64,000 nt of DNA from Paenibacillus lutrae (GCF_009757775.1 NZ_RHLK01000008.1:125171-189170), one strand, 5' to 3'; positions 8,775-16,860 are shown, counted from the stretch's first letter. Made by a program: numbers and translations. The notes: generated from the sequence alone by a model not told the origin.

Positions 8775-9050
8775 ATGAAAGGATTAAAAAACATCATTTA
8801 TATGAGTCTGGCGCTGGGAATGCTGCTGTATTCCGTGCCGCAGCTTAACATCGGAGAAGGGTTTACCCTGCCCACGGTCGCCGGAGTGGTTTGGATCTGT
8901 TTTGCTCTGCTGGTCATCGCAGCTCATCTGCATGAGCTTCTGGGTGTCGACGAAGAAACGCGTCAGGATCTGGTCCGTGTGAAGCGGATGAAAAGATGGC
9001 AGAACGAGCAGAAAATCCAAGGAAAAAAACTGCTGGGGCTTCGGAAATAA
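8775..9050 (+). CDS. Small membrane protein, 91 aa
   Basis: The protein has two hydrophobic segments (about residues 7-22 and 34-56) and a strongly basic cytoplasmic tail (KRMKRWQNEQKIQGKK). ATG 8775 is chosen because AGGGGGAG lies 8 bases upstream; an in-frame GTG at 8766 is inside that site. I do not recognise the family. It sits directly upstream of ytoI in the same direction but separated by 158 bases that include a possible promoter, so it is probably a separate unit. A weak hairpin (9049-9070) follows its stop. Confidence 0.7.
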   Translation: MKGLKNIIYMSLALGMLLYSVPQLNIGEGFTLPTVAGVVWICFALLVIAAHLHELLGVDEETRQDLVRVKRMKRWQNEQKIQGKKLLGLRK

Positions 9051-9158
9051 CAGGGAGCTGCCCTTGTTTTCGGGTTTAATTAGTCCGGTATGATCCTTCG
9101 TTTTTCAAAAAAAAGGAAATGGTGCGGCTCTAAACTTTTCGTTTGGTTCGTGTTCGTC

Positions 9159-9164
9159 TATAAT
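9159..9164 (+). promoter_or_regulatory. Candidate -10 box for ytoI
   Basis: A consensus TATAAT lies 45 bases before the ytoI start. No good -35 hexamer is seen at 16-18 bases upstream (TTTCGT is the best), so this is a moderate candidate only. Confidence 0.35.
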
Positions 9165-9208
9165 GATACCAACAGACTAATACAGAGAACCGGACGGGGG
9201 TAATACAG

Positions 9209-10546
9209 TTGGATGAAACCGGAATGGAGACTTTAACCAAGCACGAGCAAATTCTCCGTTTTATAGAAAGCTTGAAAATAGGCAGTAAGATCAGCGTCCG
9301 CAAAATTGCCGATCAGCTGGAAGTCAGTGAAGGGACCGCTTACCGCGCCATTAAAGAAGCCGAGAATCAGGGACTCGTGAGTACGAAGGAACGCGTGGGT
9401 ACGGTAAGAGTCGGCAAGCGCGAGCGGCGCAATATCGACAAGCTTACCTTCGAAGAAGTGGTGAATATCGTAGATGGCGAAGTGCTGGGCGGCATGAACG
9501 GCCTGGATAAAACGCTCCATAAGTTCGTCATCGGAGCGATGGAATTAGATGCAATGCTTCGCTATGTGGAAGCGGGCTCTCTGCTTATCGTGGGCAACCG
9601 GGAAGAGGCGCACGAGATGGCGCTCCAGCATGGGGCGGGGGTGCTGATTACGGGAGGATTTCATACGAGCCAGGAAATGACGAAGCTGGCCGACAAGTTG
9701 GAGCTTCCGATTATTTCGAGCAGTTATGATTCCTTTACAGTGGCTTCGATGATTAATCGCGCTATTTATGACCGGCTGATCAAGAAGAAAATTCTTCTTG
9801 TTGAAGATATTCTTACATCGAATCCGCACGTGTTTGCGCTGAAGTCGAACAGTACGGTCAAGGAATGGCGGGCGCTTGTGGAAGAAACGGGACACAGCCG
9901 CTATCCGGTTACGGATGAGTGGAACCGTGTGATTGGGCTTGTAGCGCCGAAGGATATGCTGGGGGCCGAATCCGACCAGACGGTGGATCGTTTAATGACG
10001 CGCAACCCGCTAACGGCGGGTCCTCTCACCTCGGTAGCTTCTGCAGCCCATATGATGGTCTGGGAAGGCATCGAGCTGTTGCCCGTCGTGGATGGTAACC
10101 GCAAGATGCTGGGGATTATCAATCGGAACGATGTGCTTAAAGCGATGCAGTACATTCAGAAACAGCCGCAGAATGGCGAGACATTCGAAGATTTGATATG
10201 GGGAAGATTCGAGGAATTCCGGGATGAGCAGGGGAATGTGGTGTTCAAGGGTACGATCACTCCGCAAATGACCAATCATCTGGGAACCGTCTCCGAGGGT
10301 GTGTTGACGACGCTCATGACAGAGGCCGCTTATCGTGTGGTACAAACGGTAAAGAAAGGCGACCTTGTCATGGATAATATGTCTACTTACTTCATTAAGC
10401 CGGTTCAAATGGAAAGTGAGATCCAGATCCGCCCGAATATTCTGGAAGTGAGCCGGAAGTTCGGTAAGATCGATGTGCAAATCTATCACGCCGGCACTTT
10501 AGTATGCAGAGCGATGCTGACGGCTCAATTTATAGACGGGGTTTAA
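9209..10546 (+). CDS. ytoI: YtoI-like protein: winged helix, DRTGG, CBS pair and hotdog domains
   Basis: This 445-residue cytoplasmic protein has an N-terminal winged-helix domain (about 1-65, KISVRKIADQLEVSEGTAYRA), a DRTGG domain (about 75-180), a tandem CBS pair (about 190-315, with SRYPVTDEWNRVIGLV and LLPVVDGNRKMLGIINRND) and a C-terminal thioesterase-like hotdog domain (about 330-445). CBS pairs usually sense adenine nucleotides, so a nucleotide-responsive regulator or enzyme is likely, but function is unknown. I use TTG 9209 with GGGGG 8-9 bases upstream; ATG 9224 is the alternative. Its place next to ytpI and upstream of dnaE matches Bacillus. Confidence 0.85.
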   Translation: MDETGMETLTKHEQILRFIESLKIGSKISVRKIADQLEVSEGTAYRAIKEAENQGLVSTKERVGTVRVGKRERRNIDKLTFEEVVNIVDGEVLGGMNGLDKTLHKFVIGAMELDAMLRYVEAGSLLIVGNREEAHEMALQHGAGVLITGGFHTSQEMTKLADKLELPIISSSYDSFTVASMINRAIYDRLIKKKILLVEDILTSNPHVFALKSNSTVKEWRALVEETGHSRYPVTDEWNRVIGLVAPKDMLGAESDQTVDRLMTRNPLTAGPLTSVASAAHMMVWEGIELLPVVDGNRKMLGIINRNDVLKAMQYIQKQPQNGETFEDLIWGRFEEFRDEQGNVVFKGTITPQMTNHLGTVSEGVLTTLMTEAAYRVVQTVKKGDLVMDNMSTYFIKPVQMESEIQIRPNILEVSRKFGKIDVQIYHAGTLVCRAMLTAQFIDGV

Positions 10547-10839
10547 CGGGACATCCGGTTAAAATAAGCATAATTGCGAATTCCGGCAAATAAATTGAAG
10601 AGGCCCAGCAGCATGCAGACCGTACCGAAAACTCGGCGTGTAGCCGTGTCGGACATAAAGAAGAGCTGCGTGATGGCAATGACGATAAGCATCAATCCCA
10701 TGCTGATATTCATCAGAGCGGTGTTGATGCCTTTTTGTTTGGGATCGGTTTGACGGCGAGAACGGAAGCTGAAGAGAACCGAGAATAAGAGCGTAATGAA
10801 GATCAGGACAGACAATGCAATTTGTATCGTTTCGAGCAT
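10543..10839 (-). CDS. ytpI: YtpI-like membrane protein
   Basis: A 98-residue protein with three hydrophobic segments and the family ending FNLFAGIRNYAYF. AGGGGGA lies 9 bases before ATG 10839. It is convergent with ytoI and their 3' ends overlap by 4 bases. Function is unknown; conservation of the ytoI-ytpI pairing is the main clue. Confidence 0.8.
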   Translation of the reverse strand: MLETIQIALSVLIFITLLFSVLFSFRSRRQTDPKQKGINTALMNISMGLMLIVIAITQLFFMSDTATRRVFGTVCMLLGLFNLFAGIRNYAYFNRMSR

Positions 10840-11013
10840 CTACTAAAATCCCCCTAATGAGCGTTTTGCTTTAACTGTACCGACTTTCCAGGCAAAAAGC
10901 AACGAAGCCGGGGCCTTGTAGGCAACCGGCTCTATCCATAAAAGAAGGAAACAAATTTATTAATGTAGAACTAAGATCAAACAATGACCAATAAACGACT
11001 AAATAACAGCATT

Positions 11014-11166
11014 CTAAGCAGGATAGTTTTTTATCTCTAATTTCTTTTTTAAACTTTCCCAAGAGGAGTTGAGCTGTACATTCGGTACCTCGACTGCTTC
11101 AAATTTTTCCACTAACGCGTCCTTAAGCAGATCCTCAAAATGGCTATCGAATTGATACTGGGTCAT
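11014..11166 (-). CDS. Small acidic hypothetical protein, 50 aa, beside the comX-like gene
   Basis: A 50-codon ORF beginning MTQYQFDSHF and ending LEIKNYPA, preceded by AGGAGTG 8 bases before the ATG and by a TATACAAT box about 30 bases further up. It is soluble and predicted helical, with a VPNVQLNSSWESLKKKL stretch. I recognise no family. It lies on the same strand as the Trp-ending comX candidate 343 bases away and the two upstream regions share a TTTTAA / TAATATA / TATACA pattern, so joint regulation is possible. A weak hairpin at 10906-10931 might end its transcript. Confidence 0.55.
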   Translation of the reverse strand: MTQYQFDSHFEDLLKDALVEKFEAVEVPNVQLNSSWESLKKKLEIKNYPA

Positions 11167-11439
11167 AAAGAACACTCCTAAGCTCTAAACTATGGATAAT
11201 ATTGTATACTTTTATATTATCTTTAAAACCTTACATATTCAGCGCAATTTTGTTTCGCTACCATGCAAATTCATCTGCACTCTTGTGCAAGCGTATAAAC
11301 AACGTATGGGGTTATATTTTCCTATCCTATAGGGACACACTTAGGTCCTAATGTCTCAAAATATGCAGTTAAACTTAAGAATCAGGTTGGATGCGCATTT
11401 TTCGCTGCGTTGGAGCGCAATTCAGGATTTGGGCAAAAC
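11167..11439. other. AT-rich intergenic stretch in the comQXPA-like island
   Basis: These ~270 bases hold the likely promoter of the 50-codon gene (TATACAAT on the minus strand near 11192-11200). No ORF with a ribosome binding site was found on either strand. Composition is AT-rich like the neighbouring small genes and the first part of comP. Confidence 0.5.
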
Positions 11440-11484
11440 AAAAAAGATTGCGTACCCGTAGTTAGCGGATAGGCAATCTTTTTG
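11440..11484 (-). terminator. Bidirectional terminator downstream of the comX candidate
   Basis: AAAAAGATTGC (11441-11451) pairs perfectly with GCAATCTTTTT (11473-11483). On the minus strand the stem is followed by TTTTTTGTTTTG, immediately after the stop of the 55-codon gene, so it would end that transcript. It can also act on the + strand (TTTTTGTTTTTT). A dedicated terminator supports the small ORF being expressed. Confidence 0.8.
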
Positions 11485-11508
11485 TTTTTTGCTATGATGT
11501 GGATAGGT

Positions 11509-11676
11509 TTACCACATGATGTATCTAACTTCTGGCTTCTCGCTAGTTACGGCTTTCTGCAAGGATGCCACTTCGAGTTTAGACAAAGATGCGGAGGATG
11601 AAGATACCGAGTTGGAACTTACTGCTTCTTTGACCGCTTGCTTAAGTTCACGGGACCATAGTACTGCCGTTTGCAT
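11509..11676 (-). CDS. comX: Candidate ComX-like pheromone precursor, 55 aa, C-terminal Trp
   Basis: A 55-codon ORF, the same length as Bacillus subtilis ComX, starting MQTAVLWSRELKQ, passing through a Ser-rich middle (SSNSVSSSSASLSK) and ending in ...KPEVRYIMW with Trp as the last residue. ComX pheromones are C-terminal fragments in which a Trp is prenylated by ComQ; a ComQ-like and a ComP-like gene flank this ORF. AGAGAGGTG lies 7 bases before the ATG and a strong terminator follows the stop. There is no N-terminal sequence similarity to known ComX that I can see, and Trp exactly at the C-terminus is unusual. It is divergent from comP, unlike the Bacillus order comQ-comX-comP. The identification is inference from context, size and the Trp. 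Confidence 0.6.
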   Translation of the reverse strand: MQTAVLWSRELKQAVKEAVSSNSVSSSSASLSKLEVASLQKAVTSEKPEVRYIMW

Positions 11677-11756
11677 GACAGACACCTCTCTTTGAGAAGA
11701 ATGTATAACTTATTTCCTATATTACCTTAAAATCTTTCACTCGAAAAGGTGGATTT
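11677..11756. promoter_or_regulatory. Divergent promoter region comX candidate / comP
   Basis: These 80 AT-rich bases separate the two divergent genes. On the minus strand TTATACATT lies about 25 bases before the comX ribosome site. On the + strand the comP start ATG at 11757 is preceded by an AAGGTGG site about 5 bases upstream. No ComA-box-like inverted repeat (TTGCGG-N4-CCGCAA) is recognisable. Confidence 0.45.
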
Positions 11757-14084
11757 ATGAAAATCAATAAAAAATGGATGATCTTGTTTTTAATAGTCAT
11801 CATCTTCCTGCAAGTGGCTTTCTTAAAAGTAGCTTATCGGTACCCTTATCTGGGAATATTGGTTGAGCAAAATGCTAATCATCAGTGGTATATAGCGGGA
11901 TTAGAAAAAATTAGTATCGGAGAAAAGCTGGGGTTTCAGGAAAAAGATATAGTTGTTGCGATAGATGGGCAGGACCCGTCCAAGCATTCTACCGTAAAGA
12001 ATTATTACAGTATAGAGCAAGCGGATTCCATCACTATTTTACGTGATGGGAAGGAGGTTGTTTTTTCAACTAAGGAGTATGCTACATCCATGACCATTGA
12101 TATACTTTCATTGGTCGGTGAAATATTTGCGTTTATCTTTGCTTACTTCTTATACACTCGAATTTCCAATTCCAAATCTGCTGTTATGCTGTCGTTTGTT
12201 TTTTCAAATATTGCATTAATTTTTATGGCTATTGGGGCTTCAACTCGGGCAGATGTACTGGCAAAAGGGATAACCATGATTTTAGTAGCCTGTCTGCCTT
12301 TTGTATTTTTACATTTTCTTATTTTATTTTTTAAAGAAAAATCCAGTTTTAGTATGCCTACTTATTTTATGAAATACGTGTATATGGTCTTAAGCTTCTT
12401 TACATTTATACAGGCAATAATGTTTCTTCCCTACGCAAATATTCAATATTATTTAACTATTTATTACGGAACGATGTTTATATTTGTATTAGGTTTTTCA
12501 TCAAATATTATTTTATTGATTTATCTCTACAATAAATACCGCAAAACAAATGATTATTTATTCACGGTTATCAAAACGGTCATCATAGCGCTGACGATTT
12601 CATTCTTCCCGCTCGTTTTCCTGACATTCATCCCAAGAATCGTATTCCAGCAGGAATTAGCTTTTTCCTACTACAGCGGTTGGTTTGTACTCGTATTTCC
12701 AGTCGTTTTCGGTTATTTGATTATGTCCAAGCAGTTGTACGACTTGGATATTATCCTAAGAAGAATTTATTCTACAGCCGTTATTTCGATTCTTCCAAGT
12801 GTTGTCCTCGTTGCCGTTAACTATTTTATTTTCCAGAAAGATGCCAGCGCCAAGCACCTTGTGATCAGTTTCACGACGACCATGGTCGTCCTAACTTTTG
12901 TTACATACTCCCTGGAGTATTTTGCGACGAGGCTGGAGAAGGTCATGTTCCCGAGGAAATATCATTTGCAGAACTCGCTCAAAAAAATTGCCACGGACCT
13001 CGGCAGCATTACGAATTTCCGTGAATTAAAGGACATTGTCCTCGTGGATATCGTGGATACGCTGCAGGTATTCGGGGGTGCTATCGTCATTCAATACGCA
13101 TCTGGAAATCTCGAAATCATCAGCGAAGGAAATATTGACGAGAAAGAAGTGAAGCGGCGGTTTATTTCGAATGAATGGTTTGACTCGGAGTATACGAGGA
13201 CGTTAATCAAAGGCCATGAGGAATACATCTCCTACCTGGTTATGACGAAGAAGAAAACGAATACATTTATGAACCGGGAAGAAAATCAGTGGCTGAATTT
13301 GATTATCTCGTATTTATCCGTAAGCCTGGAGAATTTGTACCTGATCCGCAAGCTGAACATGAAACTGCTGGAACTCGCATCTGAGCTTCCCAATCAGGAA
13401 GGTTCTTCCGATTATGTCTGGTTCCGCAAAACGATGTTCGATCTGCAGGAAAAGGAGCGTACCCGGATTGCAACCGACCTTCACGACACGACCATGCAGG
13501 ACATCTTTTTCGTCCAGAGAAAGCTTAAGAATCTGCAGAAACAGATGTTGAATCCGGATGACCACCGTCTGCTCAAAGATATTTTGAATCATCTGGAGCT
13601 CATTAATATGAACCTCCGGCAGTGCTGTTTTGAACTGAATCCGTATTTGCTTAAGAACATAGGACTTGTCCGTGCCCTTCAGAATTTGGTAGATACAGAG
13701 TCAGGCATAGGAGACTATGAGATTCAGTTCAGCACGGAGGGCAAAACAACGGCTATGGAAAATCTCGATTATGATGCCAAACGCCATATTTTCCGTGTGA
13801 TTCAGGAGTTGATTACAAATGCGAAGAAACATTCACAGGCCAGCAAGTTGTTCATCCAGCTGCGTGCAAGCGGAGAGGAAGTTGTTATCCATTACGAAGA
13901 CGATGGCGTCGGCTTTCAGCAGGAACTGGCAGGACGCAAAACAGTTGGCCGCTCGGGCATGGGCATAGAACAGATGAAAGGCCGTGTGCTGCATTTGAAC
14001 GGTAACTTTAAAATGGACACCATGTCAGGCAAAGGAGTCGAGGTTACGATTCACATCCCAATAAAGGAGGGCTTACTGACATGA
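11757..14084 (+). CDS. comP: ComP-like sensor histidine kinase
   Basis: A 775-residue membrane kinase laid out like Bacillus ComP (769 aa). Residues 5-25 form a membrane anchor, about 30-105 an external PDZ-like region (GEKLGFQEKDIVVAIDG), then about seven further membrane helices up to ~400, a GAF-like linker, a HisKA_3 dimerisation domain with phospho-acceptor His576 in ERTRIATDLHDTTMQD, and an ATPase domain (LITNAKKHS, HYEDDGVGF, GRSGMGIEQM). It would sense an extracellular peptide and phosphorylate the ComA-like regulator, whose ATG overlaps its stop by 4 bases. The first ~800 bases are clearly AT-rich (for example 16 G/C in 12421-12480) while the kinase half is not (30 in 13021-13080), a mosaic reminiscent of pherotype switching. 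Confidence 0.88.
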   Translation: MKINKKWMILFLIVIIFLQVAFLKVAYRYPYLGILVEQNANHQWYIAGLEKISIGEKLGFQEKDIVVAIDGQDPSKHSTVKNYYSIEQADSITILRDGKEVVFSTKEYATSMTIDILSLVGEIFAFIFAYFLYTRISNSKSAVMLSFVFSNIALIFMAIGASTRADVLAKGITMILVACLPFVFLHFLILFFKEKSSFSMPTYFMKYVYMVLSFFTFIQAIMFLPYANIQYYLTIYYGTMFIFVLGFSSNIILLIYLYNKYRKTNDYLFTVIKTVIIALTISFFPLVFLTFIPRIVFQQELAFSYYSGWFVLVFPVVFGYLIMSKQLYDLDIILRRIYSTAVISILPSVVLVAVNYFIFQKDASAKHLVISFTTTMVVLTFVTYSLEYFATRLEKVMFPRKYHLQNSLKKIATDLGSITNFRELKDIVLVDIVDTLQVFGGAIVIQYASGNLEIISEGNIDEKEVKRRFISNEWFDSEYTRTLIKGHEEYISYLVMTKKKTNTFMNREENQWLNLIISYLSVSLENLYLIRKLNMKLLELASELPNQEGSSDYVWFRKTMFDLQEKERTRIATDLHDTTMQDIFFVQRKLKNLQKQMLNPDDHRLLKDILNHLELINMNLRQCCFELNPYLLKNIGLVRALQNLVDTESGIGDYEIQFSTEGKTTAMENLDYDAKRHIFRVIQELITNAKKHSQASKLFIQLRASGEEVVIHYEDDGVGFQQELAGRKTVGRSGMGIEQMKGRVLHLNGNFKMDTMSGKGVEVTIHIPIKEGLLT

Positions 14085-14704
14085 ATAATATACAGCAGAT
14101 CCTGATTGTAGATGACCACCCCGCCATGGCTTACGGAACGAAATTCATTCTTGAGCAGGAAAAAGATATTCAGGTTGTGGGTGTAGCTAATAGCGGGGAA
14201 AGCGGCATCGAAATGATGATGAAGCTGAAGCCTTCCGTTATTTTCCTGGACTTTCACCTGCCGGATTTAACCGGAATGGAAGTCGCAGTCAAGATGAGGG
14301 AAATAGATGAAACGATTCAAATTGTTATTTTTACGGGAATTGATTATATGCCGATTCTGAATAATCTGCTCGATCTGGGTGTTTGCGGCATTATGTCCAA
14401 AGATTCAAGCGAAGAGCAGATCCGCAATATGATGCGCTCTTTGAAAGAAGGCCAGACGGTTATTCCTATATCGCTGCTGCATCAATTACGGCTGAGCCAG
14501 CCGGAGGATGATATGTCGAGTTTGACCGACGAGGAAATCAATATCATGAACCAGATAGTAAAAGGGGCGACCAACGAACAGATTGCCGATGAAATTCATA
14601 TGAGCAAGCGTTCCGTAGATAACTATGTACGCAAGATATATGATAAATTCGGAGTGAAATCGCGCGCTCAAGCCATCGAGAAATTTATACAAATGAAGCG
14701 TTAA
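14081..14704 (+). CDS. comA: ComA-like response regulator (NarL/LuxR family)
   Basis: A 207-residue two-domain regulator. The receiver (1-125) has IVDDHP at the acidic pocket and phospho-acceptor Asp57 in VIFLDFHLPD; the LuxR-type helix-turn-helix (about 145-205) reads LTDEEINIMNQIVKGATNEQIADEIHMSKRSVDNYVRKI. Length matches ComA (214 aa). Its ATG overlaps the kinase stop (ATGA), so the two are translationally coupled. Target promoters are unknown; no ComA-like box was seen in the window. Confidence 0.87.
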   Translation: MNNIQQILIVDDHPAMAYGTKFILEQEKDIQVVGVANSGESGIEMMMKLKPSVIFLDFHLPDLTGMEVAVKMREIDETIQIVIFTGIDYMPILNNLLDLGVCGIMSKDSSEEQIRNMMRSLKEGQTVIPISLLHQLRLSQPEDDMSSLTDEEINIMNQIVKGATNEQIADEIHMSKRSVDNYVRKIYDKFGVKSRAQAIEKFIQMKR

Positions 14705-14746
14705 ACATAGAAGCGACATATCTACATTCCGAAAAGGCGGTGCCGC

Positions 14747-15685
14747 ATGAAGGCGGAAGTTTGGAGCGAAATCCAGAATCTGATCGAGACGCATTTTCCC
14801 ATAAACTCGTTAAGTCTTCTGATGAAGAAAAGTGTGGAGGACAAGCGGGAAGAGCAGTCCATCTGGGGGGAGTTAACACTCGGTGCACATCATTTGCTGG
14901 GCGGAAATCATCCCGCTATTCACCGGGTAGCTGCACTTACGGAGCTGATTCTTCTGGCCCTGGATATTATGGATGACCTGCAGGACCAGGACAATACGGC
15001 CAAACCTTGGATGAGAATTCCGCAGGAACAAGCCTTGAATATCTACACCGGTTTTGTAACGGCTTCGATCTCGGAATTAGGGGCTCTACGCCTGCGTTAT
15101 CCGGGAAGCCCTCTTCCCGATCCGGCTCAGGTCGGGCGGTTTATAACCGAGGCGATCAATGGGCAGCATCTGGACATCACGTGCGCGGCCGAGAGCGAAG
15201 AAGATTATGTAGACATGGTACAGCGCAAATCGGGGGCATTGGTGCAGCTTGCTCTATATTTAGGCTATACCTGTACCGTTGGCGGCAGTGATGAAGAAAC
15301 GGTTAGCCAATTAAATCGGCTAGGTCTTTATATGGGCTTGATGGCGCAGCTGGATAACGACCTGAGCGATTTGCTCCGTTTTGACTATAAGAACGATATT
15401 GTCCAGAAGAAAAAGACCATTCCCGTGCTGTTCCTGCTGGATGAAGAGGAAGACGGCTCCCCATGGATCCGTCAGTATTACCAGGGTGAAATCGATCAAG
15501 AGCAGTTTCTGAAGCATAAGCCGGAATGTGTGGAATATATTTATGGCTCCGGCTGTATTGAATACACGCGTACCATACAGAACTTATATCTTCACCACGC
15601 GGACGAGCTGCTGGCAGAAATACCTGCCCTTGCTTCTAATAAAGAAGCATTCCGGGAAGTCGCGCTGGCGCGTTTTGAGCTGTAG
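14747..15685 (+). CDS. comQ: ComQ-like isoprenyl transferase (pheromone-modifying)
   Basis: A 312-residue all-helical polyprenyl-synthase-fold protein. The first Asp-rich motif is DDLQD from Asp76 and the second is degenerate, DNDLSD from Asp203, as is usual for ComQ, which prenylates and helps process ComX at a Trp, in contrast to chain-elongating synthases that keep two DDxxD motifs. It starts 42 bases after comA on the same strand behind a weak GGCGG site. Location with a ComP/ComA pair strongly favours a pheromone role over isoprenoid biosynthesis. In Bacillus comQ comes first in the operon; here it is last. Confidence 0.8.
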   Translation: MKAEVWSEIQNLIETHFPINSLSLLMKKSVEDKREEQSIWGELTLGAHHLLGGNHPAIHRVAALTELILLALDIMDDLQDQDNTAKPWMRIPQEQALNIYTGFVTASISELGALRLRYPGSPLPDPAQVGRFITEAINGQHLDITCAAESEEDYVDMVQRKSGALVQLALYLGYTCTVGGSDEETVSQLNRLGLYMGLMAQLDNDLSDLLRFDYKNDIVQKKKTIPVLFLLDEEEDGSPWIRQYYQGEIDQEQFLKHKPECVEYIYGSGCIEYTRTIQNLYLHHADELLAEIPALASNKEAFREVALARFEL

Positions 15686-15700
15686 TCCTCAGGAAGTTGG

Positions 15701-16240
15701 CTAGAAGGAATCGCCTCCCGGCGCGTTCGTGCCTTTGTCCGGCGCAGGCAGCTTCCTGGGCTCTTCTGCTGTAATCCACACTGTAAGCTCCGATTGGACG
15801 AGTACCATTGATTTCACGTTGACGATATAATCTTTATCGACGACCCCGTAATAGGTCTTGTTCGTGATGATCCTCTCATACAGCTGGGGGGAATCACGGA
15901 TTTCCCCTACTTTTTGCCCTTCCACAATTTTCAAATCCCTTTTGACCCGGTCTTCTATCGCTTTCTCCACATGACTTTCGAGCGGATGCTGAACACTGTT
16001 ATATAGATGAACGGTTACGTGCGTAATGAGTCCCTGTTTGTTCCGGAACTTATTCAATGACTCGATGTCCAGCTGCAGTTCGCTGTTTTCTTTGCGCAAA
16101 TTTAAATTATCAATGACCAGTACATTATAGGTGTGATGGTACAGGCTCAAGAATACGGCGCTGCCTACAATTCCTCCGGATATGAATAGTCCGAGTCCGG
16201 ATAGAAGCCGGGGGAACCGGTTGAAATCAGGCATTCTCAC
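15701..16240 (-). CDS. ytrI: Sporulation membrane protein YtrI
   Basis: A 179-residue protein with one N-terminal membrane segment (LLSGLGLFISGGIVGSAVFL), then a coiled-coil-prone part (LNLRKENSELQLDIESLNKF) and an external domain. YtrI and YtrH are mother-cell sporulation membrane proteins. I choose GTG 16240 (GTG AGA ATG CCT), which has GGGGGG 9 bases upstream, overlaps the ytrH stop by 4 bases and matches the start of known YtrI; the ATG six bases in is the alternative. The ytrH-ytrI-dnaE neighbourhood is conserved. Confidence 0.82.
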   Translation of the reverse strand: MRMPDFNRFPRLLSGLGLFISGGIVGSAVFLSLYHHTYNVLVIDNLNLRKENSELQLDIESLNKFRNKQGLITHVTVHLYNSVQHPLESHVEKAIEDRVKRDLKIVEGQKVGEIRDSPQLYERIITNKTYYGVVDKDYIVNVKSMVLVQSELTVWITAEEPRKLPAPDKGTNAPGGDSF

Positions 16241-16569
16241 GGCTGTCCGCCCCCCTTGCAGATTAATTGGATAAGTGAAGTTCCGGAATGTGCGCCGATG
16301 TAAGCGCAAATAATCAGCAGAATCTGTTTAATGGCAGGCGACAGCTGGCCGTCCTGGAAATTATCCTGTATCATCCGGATCGGATCAATTGTACCGCCGA
16401 TCGCGGCAACCATGGCCCAAATCTTGATGTTCTCGGCAATCAGCTGCATTTTATAGGTGGGTGGTTGAAGCGAGAGGACAGAGCCGATTCCGGCCAGCAT
16501 ACTGCCCCCCATGACTACGCCAAAGGCAACGCAAAAATTCATAATAGCGGCTGTGACAAAGCTCGTCAC
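16237..16569 (-). CDS. ytrH: Sporulation membrane protein YtrH
   Basis: A 110-residue protein with three hydrophobic segments, including FGVVMGGSMLAGIGSVLSL and a C-terminal QILLIICAYIGAHSGTSLI. GTG 16569 is preceded by GAAGGGA. It overlaps ytrI by 4 bases, so both are one operon. In Bacillus the pair is expressed in the mother cell under SigE; no clear SigE promoter was identified here. Confidence 0.85.
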   Translation of the reverse strand: MTSFVTAAIMNFCVAFGVVMGGSMLAGIGSVLSLQPPTYKMQLIAENIKIWAMVAAIGGTIDPIRMIQDNFQDGQLSPAIKQILLIICAYIGAHSGTSLIQLICKGGGQP

Positions 16570-16652
16570 GGGATTCCCTTCTTCCTTTTGACCGGCAGGG
16601 CGGTTGTGATAGTTGCTTGTTTGATCTAGTCTATGAAGCGGAGGTTTGAAAT

Positions 16653-16736
16653 ATGAGAGAGAGAAGCAAAAAGATTACTAGAAATTCAGTTAGTTTATCA
16701 GTTAGTTTAATAGAGATAAGCAAGGAAGAGGATTGA
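16653..16736 (+). CDS. Possible 27-codon ORF divergent from ytrH
   Basis: ATG 16653 is preceded at good distance by GCGGAGG and encodes a 27-residue peptide containing a tandem SVSLSVSL. A short direct repeat (CAGTTAGTTTA twice) underlies it. Only the ribosome site supports it; it may be chance. Confidence 0.22.
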   Translation: MRERSKKITRNSVSLSVSLIEISKEED

Positions 16737-16860
16737 CTGGGGTGACTAGGACAACGCGGCTGTATCATTAGACCTAGCGGGTTATTCCACCCCAAGCGCT
16801 GCTATGCTACAATGAGAGGGAACGCCTCGGATAGCCGTAGCGGCTTCCGGGCACACAAAA

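Noticed and set aside
10871-11062. 63-codon minus-strand ORF overlapping the 50-codon gene
   Set aside because: TTG start without ribosome site, overlaps a better-supported small gene in another frame, and has no family features.
11757-15685. Ordinary NarL-type two-component system plus unrelated isoprenoid synthase
   Set aside because: The kinase architecture, the degenerate second Asp motif of the synthase and the nearby Trp-ending ORF together fit a pheromone system better; kept as the alternative explanation.
10850-15700. ComA-box-type operators in the com-like island
   Set aside because: No TTGCGG-N4-CCGCAA-like inverted repeat was found in the intergenic regions.
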